Assembly: GCA_052390115.1 (NCBI GenBank)
Contig: JBQTHE010000050.1
Span: 1-58,439 of the forward strand
Source: GCA-003244245 sp052390115
GTDB lineage: Bacteria; Actinomycetota; Actinomycetes; Mycobacteriales; Pseudonocardiaceae
Direction: 5' to 3'
Length of the DNA: 58,439 nt
The translations under genes and the position numbers were made by a program. This document shows positions 17,612 to 25,507 of the stretch, in pieces (within the stretch, counting starts at the first letter, position 1; the number at the start of each line of letters is the position of its first letter). The notes beneath the pieces were generated by a model. It worked only from the letters and a program-made list of their open reading frames with translations. It made no database searches and had not been told where the DNA came from.

Positions 17612-19383
17612 CCACGAGTCTCGGCAGGTTGCCAGTGCCCCACCAAGTCGCGGTAGAGCGCCGAGCAGGCCAGCAACTCCTGGTGGGTGCCCAGCAGCGC
17701 CCGATTGCCGTCCAGGACGAGGATCCTCCTGGCATGCAGCGCCGAGCTGATCCGGTGCGCCATCACCACGAGCGTGCCGGGACGCTGGGCAAAGGCTCGC
17801 TCCACTCGCGAGTCGGCCACCGGGTCCAGGTGGCAGGTGGCTTCGTCCAGAATCACCAGCCGGGCTGGCGAGAGGTAGGCGCGGGCGAGGGTGACGAGCT
17901 GCCGCTCACCTGCCGATAGCGCCGCGGGGTCCAGGTCTGCGCGGCACCCGCCGAGGCGTTCGACGAGCTCCCGGGCCCCGACGGCGTCAATTGCCTCGTC
18001 GATCTCGGCGAGTGGCGCATCGTCGCGCAGGTACGTCAAGTTCTCCGCCACCGTGCCGGCGAAGACGTAGGCCTCCTGCGGGATCAGCACCCGGTGCTGG
18101 GCGAGCTGCTGGCTATCCCAGTCATGCAGGTCGATCCCGCCCAGCAGCACCCGGCCCGCCTGTGGATCGAGCAGGCCGGCGATGACTCCGGCCAGGGTCG
18201 ACTTGCCCACGCCACTCGGGCCGACGACCGCCAGATGGTCGCCGTCGGGCAACAGCAGGTCGAGGTCGCGGATCACCGGATCGGCGTGGGGGCCGTAGGC
18301 GAAGGTGACGCCGTGTAGCTCCAGGACGGATCCGTCGGGGCAGTGCAGCGGTTCGAGGCCCGACGACACGAGGTCCACCTGCCCGCCGCCGCCAGCGCCA
18401 GCGCCAGGAAGCTCCGCAGCCTCGACAATGCGGCGCAAGGTGACCACCAACCACAGTCCGCTGCCGCCAACAGCCTGGATCAGGGTCTGTACGGCCGGCT
18501 GAAGTCCCATCGACACGTAGGTGATGGCGCCCAGCACCGTGCCGGTCGTCGCGCCGTGCGACACCAGCCACGGTGACCCCACCAGGATGAGCAGCAGCGG
18601 AACCCAGGTGCTGATGCCCAGCGCCATGGTCCGCAGCGTGGTGACCTTGGCCAGCCGGATCGCCGCGTCCTGCTGGGTGTCGATGGTGTGACCCGCCGTG
18701 GCGCGAACCTGGTCCTCGGCACCGCACGCGACGACGTCGCGCAACCCGCTGGCCACTGCAGTGACCGCCCCGGCGATGCCCTCGTCCGCCACGATCGCGG
18801 TCCGCTGGTAGGTGGCCATGGCACGCAGCGCGGCAACGAACAGCCCGAGCCCGATCAGCAGCGGAGGCGCGACCAGCACGACGGCGAGCGGCACGAGGGT
18901 GAACAGACCGAGCAGCGCACTCGTGGTGGTCACCAGGAACCCCTGCGACACCATGATCACGCTGGCGAACGAGTCCCGGACGATCTCCACCTGGTGCGTC
19001 AGCCGGGCGACCGCGGCGTGGTCGGCTGCTTCACCTCCGAAGGTGCAGCGGCGCAGCGCGCCGCTCACCACGAGGTCGACGAGCTCGTCGCGGAACGGTT
19101 CGACGAGCTCCGCGAGCCGTAGGTAGGTCTGCCGGGTCCCGACCGCGCCGATGAGCGCGCTCAGCGCCATCAGCCCCAGCCAGCCGAAGCCCACCGCCGG
19201 CCGGCCGGCCAGGAAGCCGCCGTCGATCGCGGCGGCGATCAGGCGGCCCGAGAGGAAGGCCGGCACCGCCTCGACGGCCGACCAGGCGAACAGGCGGGCC
19301 AGCAACCGGCGCCGCTTGCCGAGCACGCTGAGCAACACGTGCCAGTGGGCGCGCTCCGGACGCGGGGGCCTGCCGGGTGTCAT
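17608..19383 (-). CDS. ABC exporter, membrane-ATPase half-transporter (RamB-like)
   Basis: 591 residues: six-helix membrane domain (about 1-310), then an ATPase domain with Walker A VGPSGVGKST, signature LSAGERQLVTLARA, Walker B LVILDEAT and H-loop VMAHRISSA, all canonical. ATG 19383 overlaps the preceding ABC stop as ATGA, showing tight translational coupling. Together with the upstream ABC gene it forms a heterodimer, the expected exporter of the class III lanthipeptide encoded at 21179-21295, as RamA/RamB export SapB in Streptomyces. Confidence 0.85.
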   Translation of the reverse strand: MTPGRPPRPERAHWHVLLSVLGKRRRLLARLFAWSAVEAVPAFLSGRLIAAAIDGGFLAGRPAVGFGWLGLMALSALIGAVGTRQTYLRLAELVEPFRDELVDLVVSGALRRCTFGGEAADHAAVARLTHQVEIVRDSFASVIMVSQGFLVTTTSALLGLFTLVPLAVVLVAPPLLIGLGLFVAALRAMATYQRTAIVADEGIAGAVTAVASGLRDVVACGAEDQVRATAGHTIDTQQDAAIRLAKVTTLRTMALGISTWVPLLLILVGSPWLVSHGATTGTVLGAITYVSMGLQPAVQTLIQAVGGSGLWLVVTLRRIVEAAELPGAGAGGGGQVDLVSSGLEPLHCPDGSVLELHGVTFAYGPHADPVIRDLDLLLPDGDHLAVVGPSGVGKSTLAGVIAGLLDPQAGRVLLGGIDLHDWDSQQLAQHRVLIPQEAYVFAGTVAENLTYLRDDAPLAEIDEAIDAVGARELVERLGGCRADLDPAALSAGERQLVTLARAYLSPARLVILDEATCHLDPVADSRVERAFAQRPGTLVVMAHRISSALHARRILVLDGNRALLGTHQELLACSALYRDLVGHWQPAETRG

Positions 19384-21077
19384 GCCGGCCCCCCTGCCCA
19401 CCGGTTGCCTGGTGGGAGCCCCTGGTCGAACACGTCGCGGTAAGCCGGCTCGCGCCACAGCTCATGGTGCGGTGCGACGCAGCGCACCTGGCCGTCGGCG
19501 AGCCACACGACGAGGTCGGCGTGGGCGGCCGTCGAGGCCCGGTGTGCGACGACGAGGCGAGTGCGGTCGGCCAGCGCGCCGGTCAACACCTGCCTGATGT
19601 GATGCTCGGTGACGGTGTCCAGACTCGCGGCGACGTCGTCGAGCACGAGCACCCGCCCGGCGTGAGCGAAGGCACGCGCGAGACCGATCCGCTGGACCTC
19701 GCCGCCGGACATCCGCGCATCGGCCAGCATCGTCTGGTACCCCTGCGGCATACGCCGGATGAAGTCATCGGCGCAGGCCGCCGCAGCGGCGGCGGCCAGT
19801 TCAGGCCGGGCGGGAAGGTGCTCGCCGAAGGCGATCACGTCGGCGAGGGTGTCCCCGATGAGCACCGGGCGCTCGAAGCCGTAGCCGACGGCGCGACGCA
19901 GGTCGCACCGATCTAGCTGGGATAACGGTACCCCGTCGAGCAGCACCTCGCCCTCGTCCGGATCGAGCAATCGCCCGACGAGCGCGGCCAGCAGAGACTT
20001 GCCGCTCCCGCTGCGCCCGACCACCGCGACCAGGGCACCACCCGGCACCACAAGATCGAGCTCGCGCAGCACTGGCAGGCCCCGGTCCCGGACTGTGACA
20101 GCCCGGAACTCCAGCCAGCCACGGCCCTCCGGTAGGCGTTGGGTGCCATATCCCGATACGGGCTCGGCCAGAACTTCCGCGGCCCGCCGAGCGGCCGCCC
20201 GGGCCTTGGCGAACTGTGACACCGAGGCCACCGCCGAGCTGAGCCCCACGGCCAACCTGACATACAGGATGGTCGCCAGCACCTCTCCCGGGCTGATCCG
20301 CCCCCGCCCGAGTTCAATGCCGGCGACCGCGAGCACCGCGACCGTCAGCAGCGGAACCAGCAGTGCCTGCTGGGCGGCAATCCGGGTCTGAACGCGCCAC
20401 ATGCCCATCCCGGCGCGGTGCAGCTCGGGCAGCGGCGCGAGCACACGCCGGCGTTCCTGAGTTGTGGTCCGCGCGGCGGCGATGGTGCGTGCCCCGGCCA
20501 GCGCGTCGACCAGCCGAGTGGCGATGCTGCCCTGGATCCGCAGGTAGCGGTCGGCCAGCTCCGAGGCGTCCCGAACGTTGCTGCGCACCAGGACCAGCAG
20601 CACCGGAGCCCCGACGAGAAAGGTCAGGCACAACCAGGGGTCGATGAGCGCGAGGGCGACGATGCCGCCCAGCGCGGGCACGAGAGCCGTGACCGACCAC
20701 ACCAGCACGGTGCCCATTCGCCCGGCTTCCGCAGCGTTGCCGACCATGCGGGCGGTCAAGTCCCCGACACCGAACCGGCGCGCCGATCGCGTGCCCAGCG
20801 CGAGGACATGGTCGAGCACGGACCGTCGTAGCCACGCCGTCGCCCGCGCGGTGCTCGTCCCACTGGCAAGATCATCGAGAGCGTCGCTGACGATGAGCAG
20901 CCCGACCAACAGCCCGCAGCCCACCAGCCACGGTGCGGGGTCATGACCACCGAGCACGGCGTCGACGGCCCGACCGAGCACCGCAGGGAACACCGTCTCG
21001 GCGCCGGCAAGCGCGAGCGATGCGACCAGCAACAGGCAGGTCCAGCCCCCGCCGCGCCGGACTATCTGCAGGATCAA
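19380..21077 (-). CDS. ABC exporter, membrane-ATPase half-transporter with degenerate Walker B (RamA-like)
   Basis: About 565 residues from TTG 21077; the frame stays open to 21305 but the upstream part overlaps the lanthipeptide precursor gene, and no ATG or GTG lies between. The first helix (TCLLLVASLALAGAETVFP) follows soon after this start. The ATPase domain has Walker A VGRSGSGKS, signature MSGGEVQRIGLARA, H-loop VVAHRASTA, but Walker B reads VLVLDDVA, with Asp in place of the catalytic Glu. With the normal partner downstream this predicts an asymmetric heterodimer with one weak ATP site. The start is uncertain. Confidence 0.8.
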   Translation of the reverse strand: MILQIVRRGGGWTCLLLVASLALAGAETVFPAVLGRAVDAVLGGHDPAPWLVGCGLLVGLLIVSDALDDLASGTSTARATAWLRRSVLDHVLALGTRSARRFGVGDLTARMVGNAAEAGRMGTVLVWSVTALVPALGGIVALALIDPWLCLTFLVGAPVLLVLVRSNVRDASELADRYLRIQGSIATRLVDALAGARTIAAARTTTQERRRVLAPLPELHRAGMGMWRVQTRIAAQQALLVPLLTVAVLAVAGIELGRGRISPGEVLATILYVRLAVGLSSAVASVSQFAKARAAARRAAEVLAEPVSGYGTQRLPEGRGWLEFRAVTVRDRGLPVLRELDLVVPGGALVAVVGRSGSGKSLLAALVGRLLDPDEGEVLLDGVPLSQLDRCDLRRAVGYGFERPVLIGDTLADVIAFGEHLPARPELAAAAAAACADDFIRRMPQGYQTMLADARMSGGEVQRIGLARAFAHAGRVLVLDDVAASLDTVTEHHIRQVLTGALADRTRLVVAHRASTAAHADLVVWLADGQVRCVAPHHELWREPAYRDVFDQGLPPGNRWAGGPA

Positions 21078-21098
21078 TCGGTCGGACGCACGCGGGGA

Positions 21099-21169
21099 CC
21101 CCGCTCCGGCTTGTCGCCGGAGCGGGGCGTCATGCTGGCGGTGAGGATGCGCCGGGCGGGTATCCTCAC
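21099..21169 (-). terminator. Two hairpins between precursor gene and exporter genes
   Basis: Stem 1: 21141-21148 with 21162-21169 (GTGAGGAT/ATCCTCAC). Stem 2: 21099-21109 with 21117-21127 (CCCCGCTCCGG/CCGGAGCGGGG), loop 7. They lie between the precursor stop (21179) and the exporter start. Partial termination here would keep precursor mRNA in excess over transporter mRNA, a common layout in lanthipeptide operons. The function is inferred. Confidence 0.6.
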
Positions 21170-21178
21170 CGGGACCGC

Positions 21179-21295
21179 TCAGCAAATCAGCAGACTGAGA
21201 CGGCTTCCCCCGCCGCCGCACTTGCTGGAGCCGCCCAGACCGAGCTCGTCGCTCGGGGCTTCGGTCTCCATACCCTGCAGATCGAGCAGTGCCAT
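21179..21295 (-). CDS. Class III lanthipeptide precursor (SapB/RamS-like)
   Basis: A 38-residue ORF on ATG 21295 behind a near-perfect ribosome binding site AGGAGGTGA. The leader contains LLDLQGMET, closely matching the LFDLQSMET leader of RamS/AmfS that class III synthetases recognise. The core region contains SSKC and then GSRLSLLIC, which fits the Ser-x2-Ser-x3-Cys pattern for labionin or lanthionine rings and resembles GSRASLLLC of SapB. It ends in Cys. It lies 23 bases after the LanKC stop and ahead of the exporter genes. By analogy the product may be a surface-active morphogen that aids aerial growth. Confidence 0.92.
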   Translation of the reverse strand: MALLDLQGMETEAPSDELGLGGSSKCGGGGSRLSLLIC

Positions 21296-21317
21296 GTGAA
21301 TTCACCTCCTTCGCCGG

Positions 21318-23912
21318 TCAGGTGGGTGTTGCGGACCCGGTTCGGGCCGGGGCCGACGGTGGGGGAGCGAGGAACGGAAGGTGCACCGGCGCGGGGTGCA
21401 GAGCGGCGCCGACCGCGAGCAGCACCCCGGCGGTGCCGGTGGCCAGGTCCATGGACAGCCGGAGCAGTTCTTGGCCGGGGAACGCGGTGCAGCCCTGGTA
21501 GTCGATGGCGTGCCAGGCCAACCGCCGGATCTGGTCGGCAACGGTGTGATCGCGCGGGGCTCGCCCACTGCTGAGGTGCAGGATCATGCCGGCCCGGCCG
21601 TGGAAGAGACTGGGCGCGACGTAGAACGGGGACCGCGCGGCGCGCCGGATGCGACCGGCCGCTTCGGTGAACTGGTCGTCGTGTCGGTGAGCGAGGTACT
21701 GGTCGACAACGAGCCCGATGCCGATGCTGCCGTCAGCCAGGTAGGGCATGGTCCGCCGCCCCTCGTTGACCTCCAGGCTCCCGTCGTCGCGGACCAGGCA
21801 GCGGCGCAGGTCCTGCCGCAGCGCGGTCCGCGCCAGGTCGAGCAGGACCGACTGGCCGAGCTGCTCGTACAGGCGCAGGAACAGCAGGGCCGGACCGGCG
21901 CAGCCGTGCATCAGCCCGGCGTAGGGGTGGGAACCGCCACTCACCTCGCTGACCGCGTCCTCGTCTCCCAGCCGGTCCGCGACCGCCTGCGCCACCTCGA
22001 ACGCCGCGCTGCGCAATGACGGGTCGCCGGTGATCGCGGCGAAATGGGCCAGGTTGAGGCCGATACCAGCCAGGCCGCTGTACAGGTCGAGTCCGAGCCG
22101 CGTCCACTTCCCGTCCAGCTCACCCGTGCAGAGGTCGAGGATCTTCAATGCCTCAGCGCGCTGGCCGAGGTGGTCGAGCACGTAGGCCACGCCGTGTAGG
22201 CCGTCGTAGAAGCCCAGCCGGGTCGTCCCCGAAGCCGGGTGGGTAGCGCGCAGCAGCAGCCAATCCTCATGCTCCGGGTAGCGACCGGCGCCGGTCACGT
22301 CCAGTGCGTAGAGCACCCCGGCCGCACCGTGCGCAATGTTCAGACCGCCGGTCTGGAACTGCTCGATGTCGCCGGGAAACAGCCGGTCGTCGCGATCCGG
22401 AGTGGCGCTGGCGAGGATGGCCCCAGCCAGCGATGCGCGGATCCGTTCCCAGCCGTCCCGGTCCGGGTCCAGCGGAAGCGGCGGATGAGCCGGCCCGGCG
22501 CGCGGCTGGCCGACGATGACCTGTACCGCCTCGTCGAGGAAGGCCGCCGGAACCGGGAACGACTCAGCGATCACGGTGGCGAAGTCCACTGCCTTGGCCC
22601 GATCGATCGCGATCAAGGCGGTCAGCGGAAGGAAGAAGAACAGGCGCAGGCAGGCCAGCGCGTACCGGTCGATGTCGAAGCCCGTGCGGTCCGGTGGTGC
22701 GGCGAAGCCCGGGGCGGCGAGGGTCTGCCTGCGCCCTTCCTCGATGCCCGCCGCTACCTCGAAGTCGATCAATACCACTCGGCCGTCTGGCCGCAGCATG
22801 ACGTTGAACGGGTGCAGATCCCCGATGACGACCCCACGCTCGTGCAGAGCATCGACCGCCCGTTCGACCTTGGCTTGGATGTCCAGGGCCCACGCCGTGT
22901 ACTCGGCAATAGCCCGCTCGCCGGCGTCGAGCTTGATCAGCGGGTACCGCTCGACAATGGCCGACCGCAATGGACTGGCGTCGATGAACTCCAGGGCCAG
23001 GAAGTGGTGCTCCCCGAGGGTGAACGAGCCATGCACCGCCGGCACGACGTCCAGCCCGTCGAACCGCTCGAGGATCTCCTGCTCGCGGCGCAACCTGGTT
23101 ACCGCGTCCGTGCCGTCCACATCCAGCCCGGCATGCGGCCGGGCCTCCTTGAGCACGACCTGCGCACCGGTCTGAATGTGCTGGCCCACGTAGAGGCCAC
23201 CCCCGTTGGAGAAGTGCAGCGCCCGCTCGATCCGATAGGGCAGGCCGTCCACCTTCAGGCTGTTGCGTGCTGCCAGGTGCGGCTCGAGGAATGCCGGCAG
23301 GTGCACCCATTCGGGCACCCGGAAGGTCGGGCCCCGCCGGTCGGGCACCAATCTCCCTTCCCCATCCTCGATCGCCAGTTCTAACGAACCGGTCTCCGAC
23401 AGGCAGTACCGCTGGGCGAAGCCTCCGTAGCGCACGTACAGCGGTCCCTTGTCCCACCGCAGGTCACTGAGCACGTACGGACCAGGGCTACCGTCCAGCG
23501 CCTCGCCGAGCTCGGTGAGCACAGTTTCTAGCTGCGCATCGTCGGCCGGATAAATCGTGACGAACTTGCCGCTGGACCCACGGTCTGCGTACTTGGCGTT
23601 CGCCAGCAACAGCGCATCGGGGCTGCGCCGGAACTTGAACGCAATCCGCCGGTTCCGGCAGTAGTCCGCGACCGCGGCCAGGACCCGCTCGGCGTTGTCG
23701 AGGCACGCCGAGACGTGCACCTTCCATCCCTGTGCGGGAAGCTCCGTGCCGACCGGAGAATGGACACACCAGTCCTCGAGTTCGCTCGCCGCCCAGCCCT
23801 CGGGCACCGGAACATGGCCGAGCTCGAAGTCCCGGGGCTGCTCGCCTAACTGGGTCGTCGAGTCATAGAAGTGCGAGTCAACCAGGCAGTACACCTCGTA
23901 CCGTTTGTCCAC
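21318..23912 (-). CDS. Class III lanthipeptide synthetase LanKC (RamC-like)
   Basis: 864 residues from GTG 23912, opening MDKRYEVYCLVDSHFYD as in RamC/AmfT. Three domains: a lyase-like amino terminus (about 1-220), a Ser/Thr-kinase-like domain (about 225-480; Lys255 in VVLKEAR, GDLHPFN 364-370, DFE 383-385) and a LanC-like cyclase (about 520-835). The enzyme phosphorylates core serines, eliminates phosphate and cyclises. The cyclase lacks the zinc cysteines (LFHGRAG where zinc enzymes have CHG), the defining mark of class III. The gene precedes the precursor gene by 22 bases, giving ramC-ramS-ramA-ramB order. Confidence 0.93.
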   Translation of the reverse strand: MDKRYEVYCLVDSHFYDSTTQLGEQPRDFELGHVPVPEGWAASELEDWCVHSPVGTELPAQGWKVHVSACLDNAERVLAAVADYCRNRRIAFKFRRSPDALLLANAKYADRGSSGKFVTIYPADDAQLETVLTELGEALDGSPGPYVLSDLRWDKGPLYVRYGGFAQRYCLSETGSLELAIEDGEGRLVPDRRGPTFRVPEWVHLPAFLEPHLAARNSLKVDGLPYRIERALHFSNGGGLYVGQHIQTGAQVVLKEARPHAGLDVDGTDAVTRLRREQEILERFDGLDVVPAVHGSFTLGEHHFLALEFIDASPLRSAIVERYPLIKLDAGERAIAEYTAWALDIQAKVERAVDALHERGVVIGDLHPFNVMLRPDGRVVLIDFEVAAGIEEGRRQTLAAPGFAAPPDRTGFDIDRYALACLRLFFFLPLTALIAIDRAKAVDFATVIAESFPVPAAFLDEAVQVIVGQPRAGPAHPPLPLDPDRDGWERIRASLAGAILASATPDRDDRLFPGDIEQFQTGGLNIAHGAAGVLYALDVTGAGRYPEHEDWLLLRATHPASGTTRLGFYDGLHGVAYVLDHLGQRAEALKILDLCTGELDGKWTRLGLDLYSGLAGIGLNLAHFAAITGDPSLRSAAFEVAQAVADRLGDEDAVSEVSGGSHPYAGLMHGCAGPALLFLRLYEQLGQSVLLDLARTALRQDLRRCLVRDDGSLEVNEGRRTMPYLADGSIGIGLVVDQYLAHRHDDQFTEAAGRIRRAARSPFYVAPSLFHGRAGMILHLSSGRAPRDHTVADQIRRLAWHAIDYQGCTAFPGQELLRLSMDLATGTAGVLLAVGAALHPAPVHLPFLAPPPSAPARTGSATPT

Positions 23913-23955
23913 GACGCCCCCAGGGTCGACAGACAGGACCTAAAGTATTTCTCGA

Positions 23956-23984
23956 ACCCTTAGCCCGTTCGTGATGACCCTTAG
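23956..23984 (-). promoter_or_regulatory. Direct repeat CTAAGGGT upstream of LanKC, candidate operator
   Basis: The octamer CTAAGGGT (minus strand) occurs at 23977-23984 and 23956-23963, 21 bases apart, two helical turns, about 45-70 bases before the LanKC start in a locally AT-richer segment. Two in-phase direct repeats suggest an activator site; ram operons are controlled by the LuxR-type activator RamR. No such regulator gene lies next to the locus. Confidence 0.4.
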
Positions 23985-24094
23985 GGGAGGATAGGTGGAC
24001 CTACATGACGGCGAAAGACTCCGTCCGGGCTAGTTCAAAGTCGATCACCGACGTGTCGAATAATCGCGACAATTTGCCCAGCAAAAGGGGGTAC

Positions 24095-24520
24095 TCAGGC
24101 CAGCGCGACGGTGGCGGTGGCTTTGCCGAGGACGGTTTGACCGGCGGAGCGGGCGGTGATCGTGATCAGAACAGTGCCGTCGTCACGCCGCTGCGCCACC
24201 GTGCCGGAGATTTCCACGAGCGCTCCCTCGCCGTCATCAGGCACCACGACCGGTCGGGTGAAGCGCACTCCGCACGCCACGACGGCGCCCGGGTCACCGG
24301 CCCAGGCCGTCACCAAGCGGCTGGCCAGCGCCATGGTGAGCATCCCGTGTGCGATGACGCCGGGTAGCCCGACCTCCCGAGCAGCCCGTTCATTCCAGTG
24401 GATCGGGTTGAAGTCCCCAGAGGCTCCGGCGTAACGGACCAGGCCGGCTCGGGTCACGCGGACCTGCAGCCCGGGCAGCTCGTCGCCTTCGGCGACCTCG
24501 GAACAGCGGCGTAAGGTCAC
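24095..24520 (-). CDS. hadB: (3R)-hydroxyacyl-ACP dehydratase subunit HadB-like (MaoC domain)
   Basis: 141 residues with the hot-dog catalytic motif YAGASGDFNPIHWN (Asp/His pair) and GLPGVIAHGMLTMALASRL. In mycobacteria HadB pairs with HadA or HadC to dehydrate 3-hydroxyacyl-ACP in FAS-II; in genera without mycolic acids the pair serves another acyl dehydration. GTG 24520 overlaps the hadA stop (GTGA), so the subunits are co-translated. Confidence 0.88.
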   Translation of the reverse strand: MTLRRCSEVAEGDELPGLQVRVTRAGLVRYAGASGDFNPIHWNERAAREVGLPGVIAHGMLTMALASRLVTAWAGDPGAVVACGVRFTRPVVVPDDGEGALVEISGTVAQRRDDGTVLITITARSAGQTVLGKATATVALA

Positions 24521-24978
24521 CGGCCCTGGTCCCCGTCCGAGCCCCGGAGAACCAGCAAGGACCGGGCCGTGGTCACCGGAGCGCCCGCGGCATCGGTGAT
24601 CTCACAGCGCACCGTGAGCAGATCGTTGCCCCCCATGGTGCGGACGCCGTCGATGTGCAACGTCGTAGCCAGCTCGTCGCCGGCTCGGATCGGCCGGTGG
24701 TGAGTGAAGGACTGGTCGCCGTGCACCACCCGGCTGTAGTCAAGACTCAGGTCGGGGTCGCCTACCAGCGCCTGCTGCGCGCGCAGAGACAGTATGGTCG
24801 CGAACGTGGGCGGAGCGATCACATCGGCGTGCCCGGCGGCGCGGGCGGCACCGGGATCCCGGTAGATCGCGTCATCGTCCCCGATGGCCTCGGCGAACTC
24901 CCGGATCTTCTCCCGCCCCACCTGGTAGGTGCCGGTCGCAGGGTAGGACCGTCCGACGAACGAAGGGTCGAGGGCCAC
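24517..24978 (-). CDS. hadA: (3R)-hydroxyacyl-ACP dehydratase subunit HadA-like
   Basis: 153 residues from GTG 24978 (the open frame continues upstream, but homology to HadA begins at ALDPSFVGR). It contains VGREKIREFAEAIGDDD and APPTFATILSLRAQ of the FAS1-type dehydratase N-domain and lacks the catalytic D/H pair, as expected for the substrate-holding subunit. It is just downstream of rpmG, as in the mycobacterial rpmG2-hadA-hadB-hadC locus; no hadC is present here. Confidence 0.88.
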   Translation of the reverse strand: MALDPSFVGRSYPATGTYQVGREKIREFAEAIGDDDAIYRDPGAARAAGHADVIAPPTFATILSLRAQQALVGDPDLSLDYSRVVHGDQSFTHHRPIRAGDELATTLHIDGVRTMGGNDLLTVRCEITDAAGAPVTTARSLLVLRGSDGDQGR

Positions 24979-24991
24979 TAGCCGGCGAGCG

Positions 24992-25156
24992 TCAGCGGGT
25001 CTCGCGGTGTGCCCGGTGCTTGTTGCAGTTCGGGCAGTACTTGCGGATGGTGAGCCGGTCGGGATCGTTGCGCCGGTTCTTCTTGGTGATGTAGTTGCGG
25101 TGCTTGCACTCCTCGCACGCCAACGTGATCTTGGGCCGGACATCGGTGGCGGCCAC
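24992..25156 (-). CDS. rpmG: 50S ribosomal protein L33, zinc-binding form
   Basis: 54 residues from GTG 25156. Motifs: ITLACEECKHRNYIT and YCPNCNKHRAHRE, giving two CxxC pairs, so this is the C+ (zinc) paralogue. It lies 13 bases upstream of hadA in one transcript, an arrangement conserved in actinobacteria. Confidence 0.95.
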   Translation of the reverse strand: MAATDVRPKITLACEECKHRNYITKKNRRNDPDRLTIRKYCPNCNKHRAHRETR

Positions 25157-25264
25157 GGGTGCCTCTCTCTCGCTAAGCTGGCATCGACAGCAGTTGGCGC
25201 CAGCTGTTGTGGACCGACTGCAGTGGGTCTTACTGCGGGTGGCGCGTGGTGCGCCGACCGGTGG

Positions 25265-25337
25265 TAGCGGTGGCCGGACTCGAACCGGCGACACAGCGAT
25301 TATGAGCCGCTTGCTCTTCCGACTGAGCTACACCGCC
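25265..25337 (-). tRNA. tRNA-Met (CAT), elongator type
   Basis: The minus strand folds with acceptor GGCGGTG/CACCGCT, D arm GCTC/GAGC, anticodon loop CTCATAA (CAT) and T arm GCCGG-TTCGAGT-CCGGC. The first acceptor pair is G-T, i.e. formed, unlike the mismatched first pair of initiator tRNA, hence elongator. It is followed by rpmG. Confidence 0.92.
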
Positions 25338-25348
25338 CGGCGGACCCG

Positions 25349-25421
25349 AGCCCCAATACGGAATCGAACCGTAGACCTTCTCCTTACCATGGAGACGCTC
25401 TGCCGTCTGAGCTATTGGGGC
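25349..25421 (-). tRNA. tRNA-Thr (GGT)
   Basis: 73 bases with acceptor GCCCCAA/TTGGGGC, D arm GCTC/GAGC, anticodon loop ATGGTAA (GGT) and T arm TACGG-TTCGATT-CCGTA. It precedes tRNA-Met by 11 bases; the pair is conserved upstream of rpmG. Confidence 0.93.
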
Positions 25422-25438
25422 CGTCTGAGCTATTCGGG
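25403..25438. repeat. Tandem duplication of the tRNA-Thr 5' end
   Basis: CCGTCTGAGCTATTSGGG occurs at 25403-25420 and again at 25421-25438 with one difference. The outer copy lies just upstream of the tRNA gene on the transcript strand and repeats its acceptor and D-arm half. Confidence 0.8.
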
Positions 25439-25507
25439 CACTGCTCGAGTGACCGAGCGACGACGACTCTACACAACCTCGGCGCGGTCCGTGGAACCGG
25501 CGCAGTC

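Noticed and set aside
22239..23384. 381-codon plus-strand frame inside LanKC
   Set aside because: Antisense shadow of a clear LanKC kinase/cyclase region.
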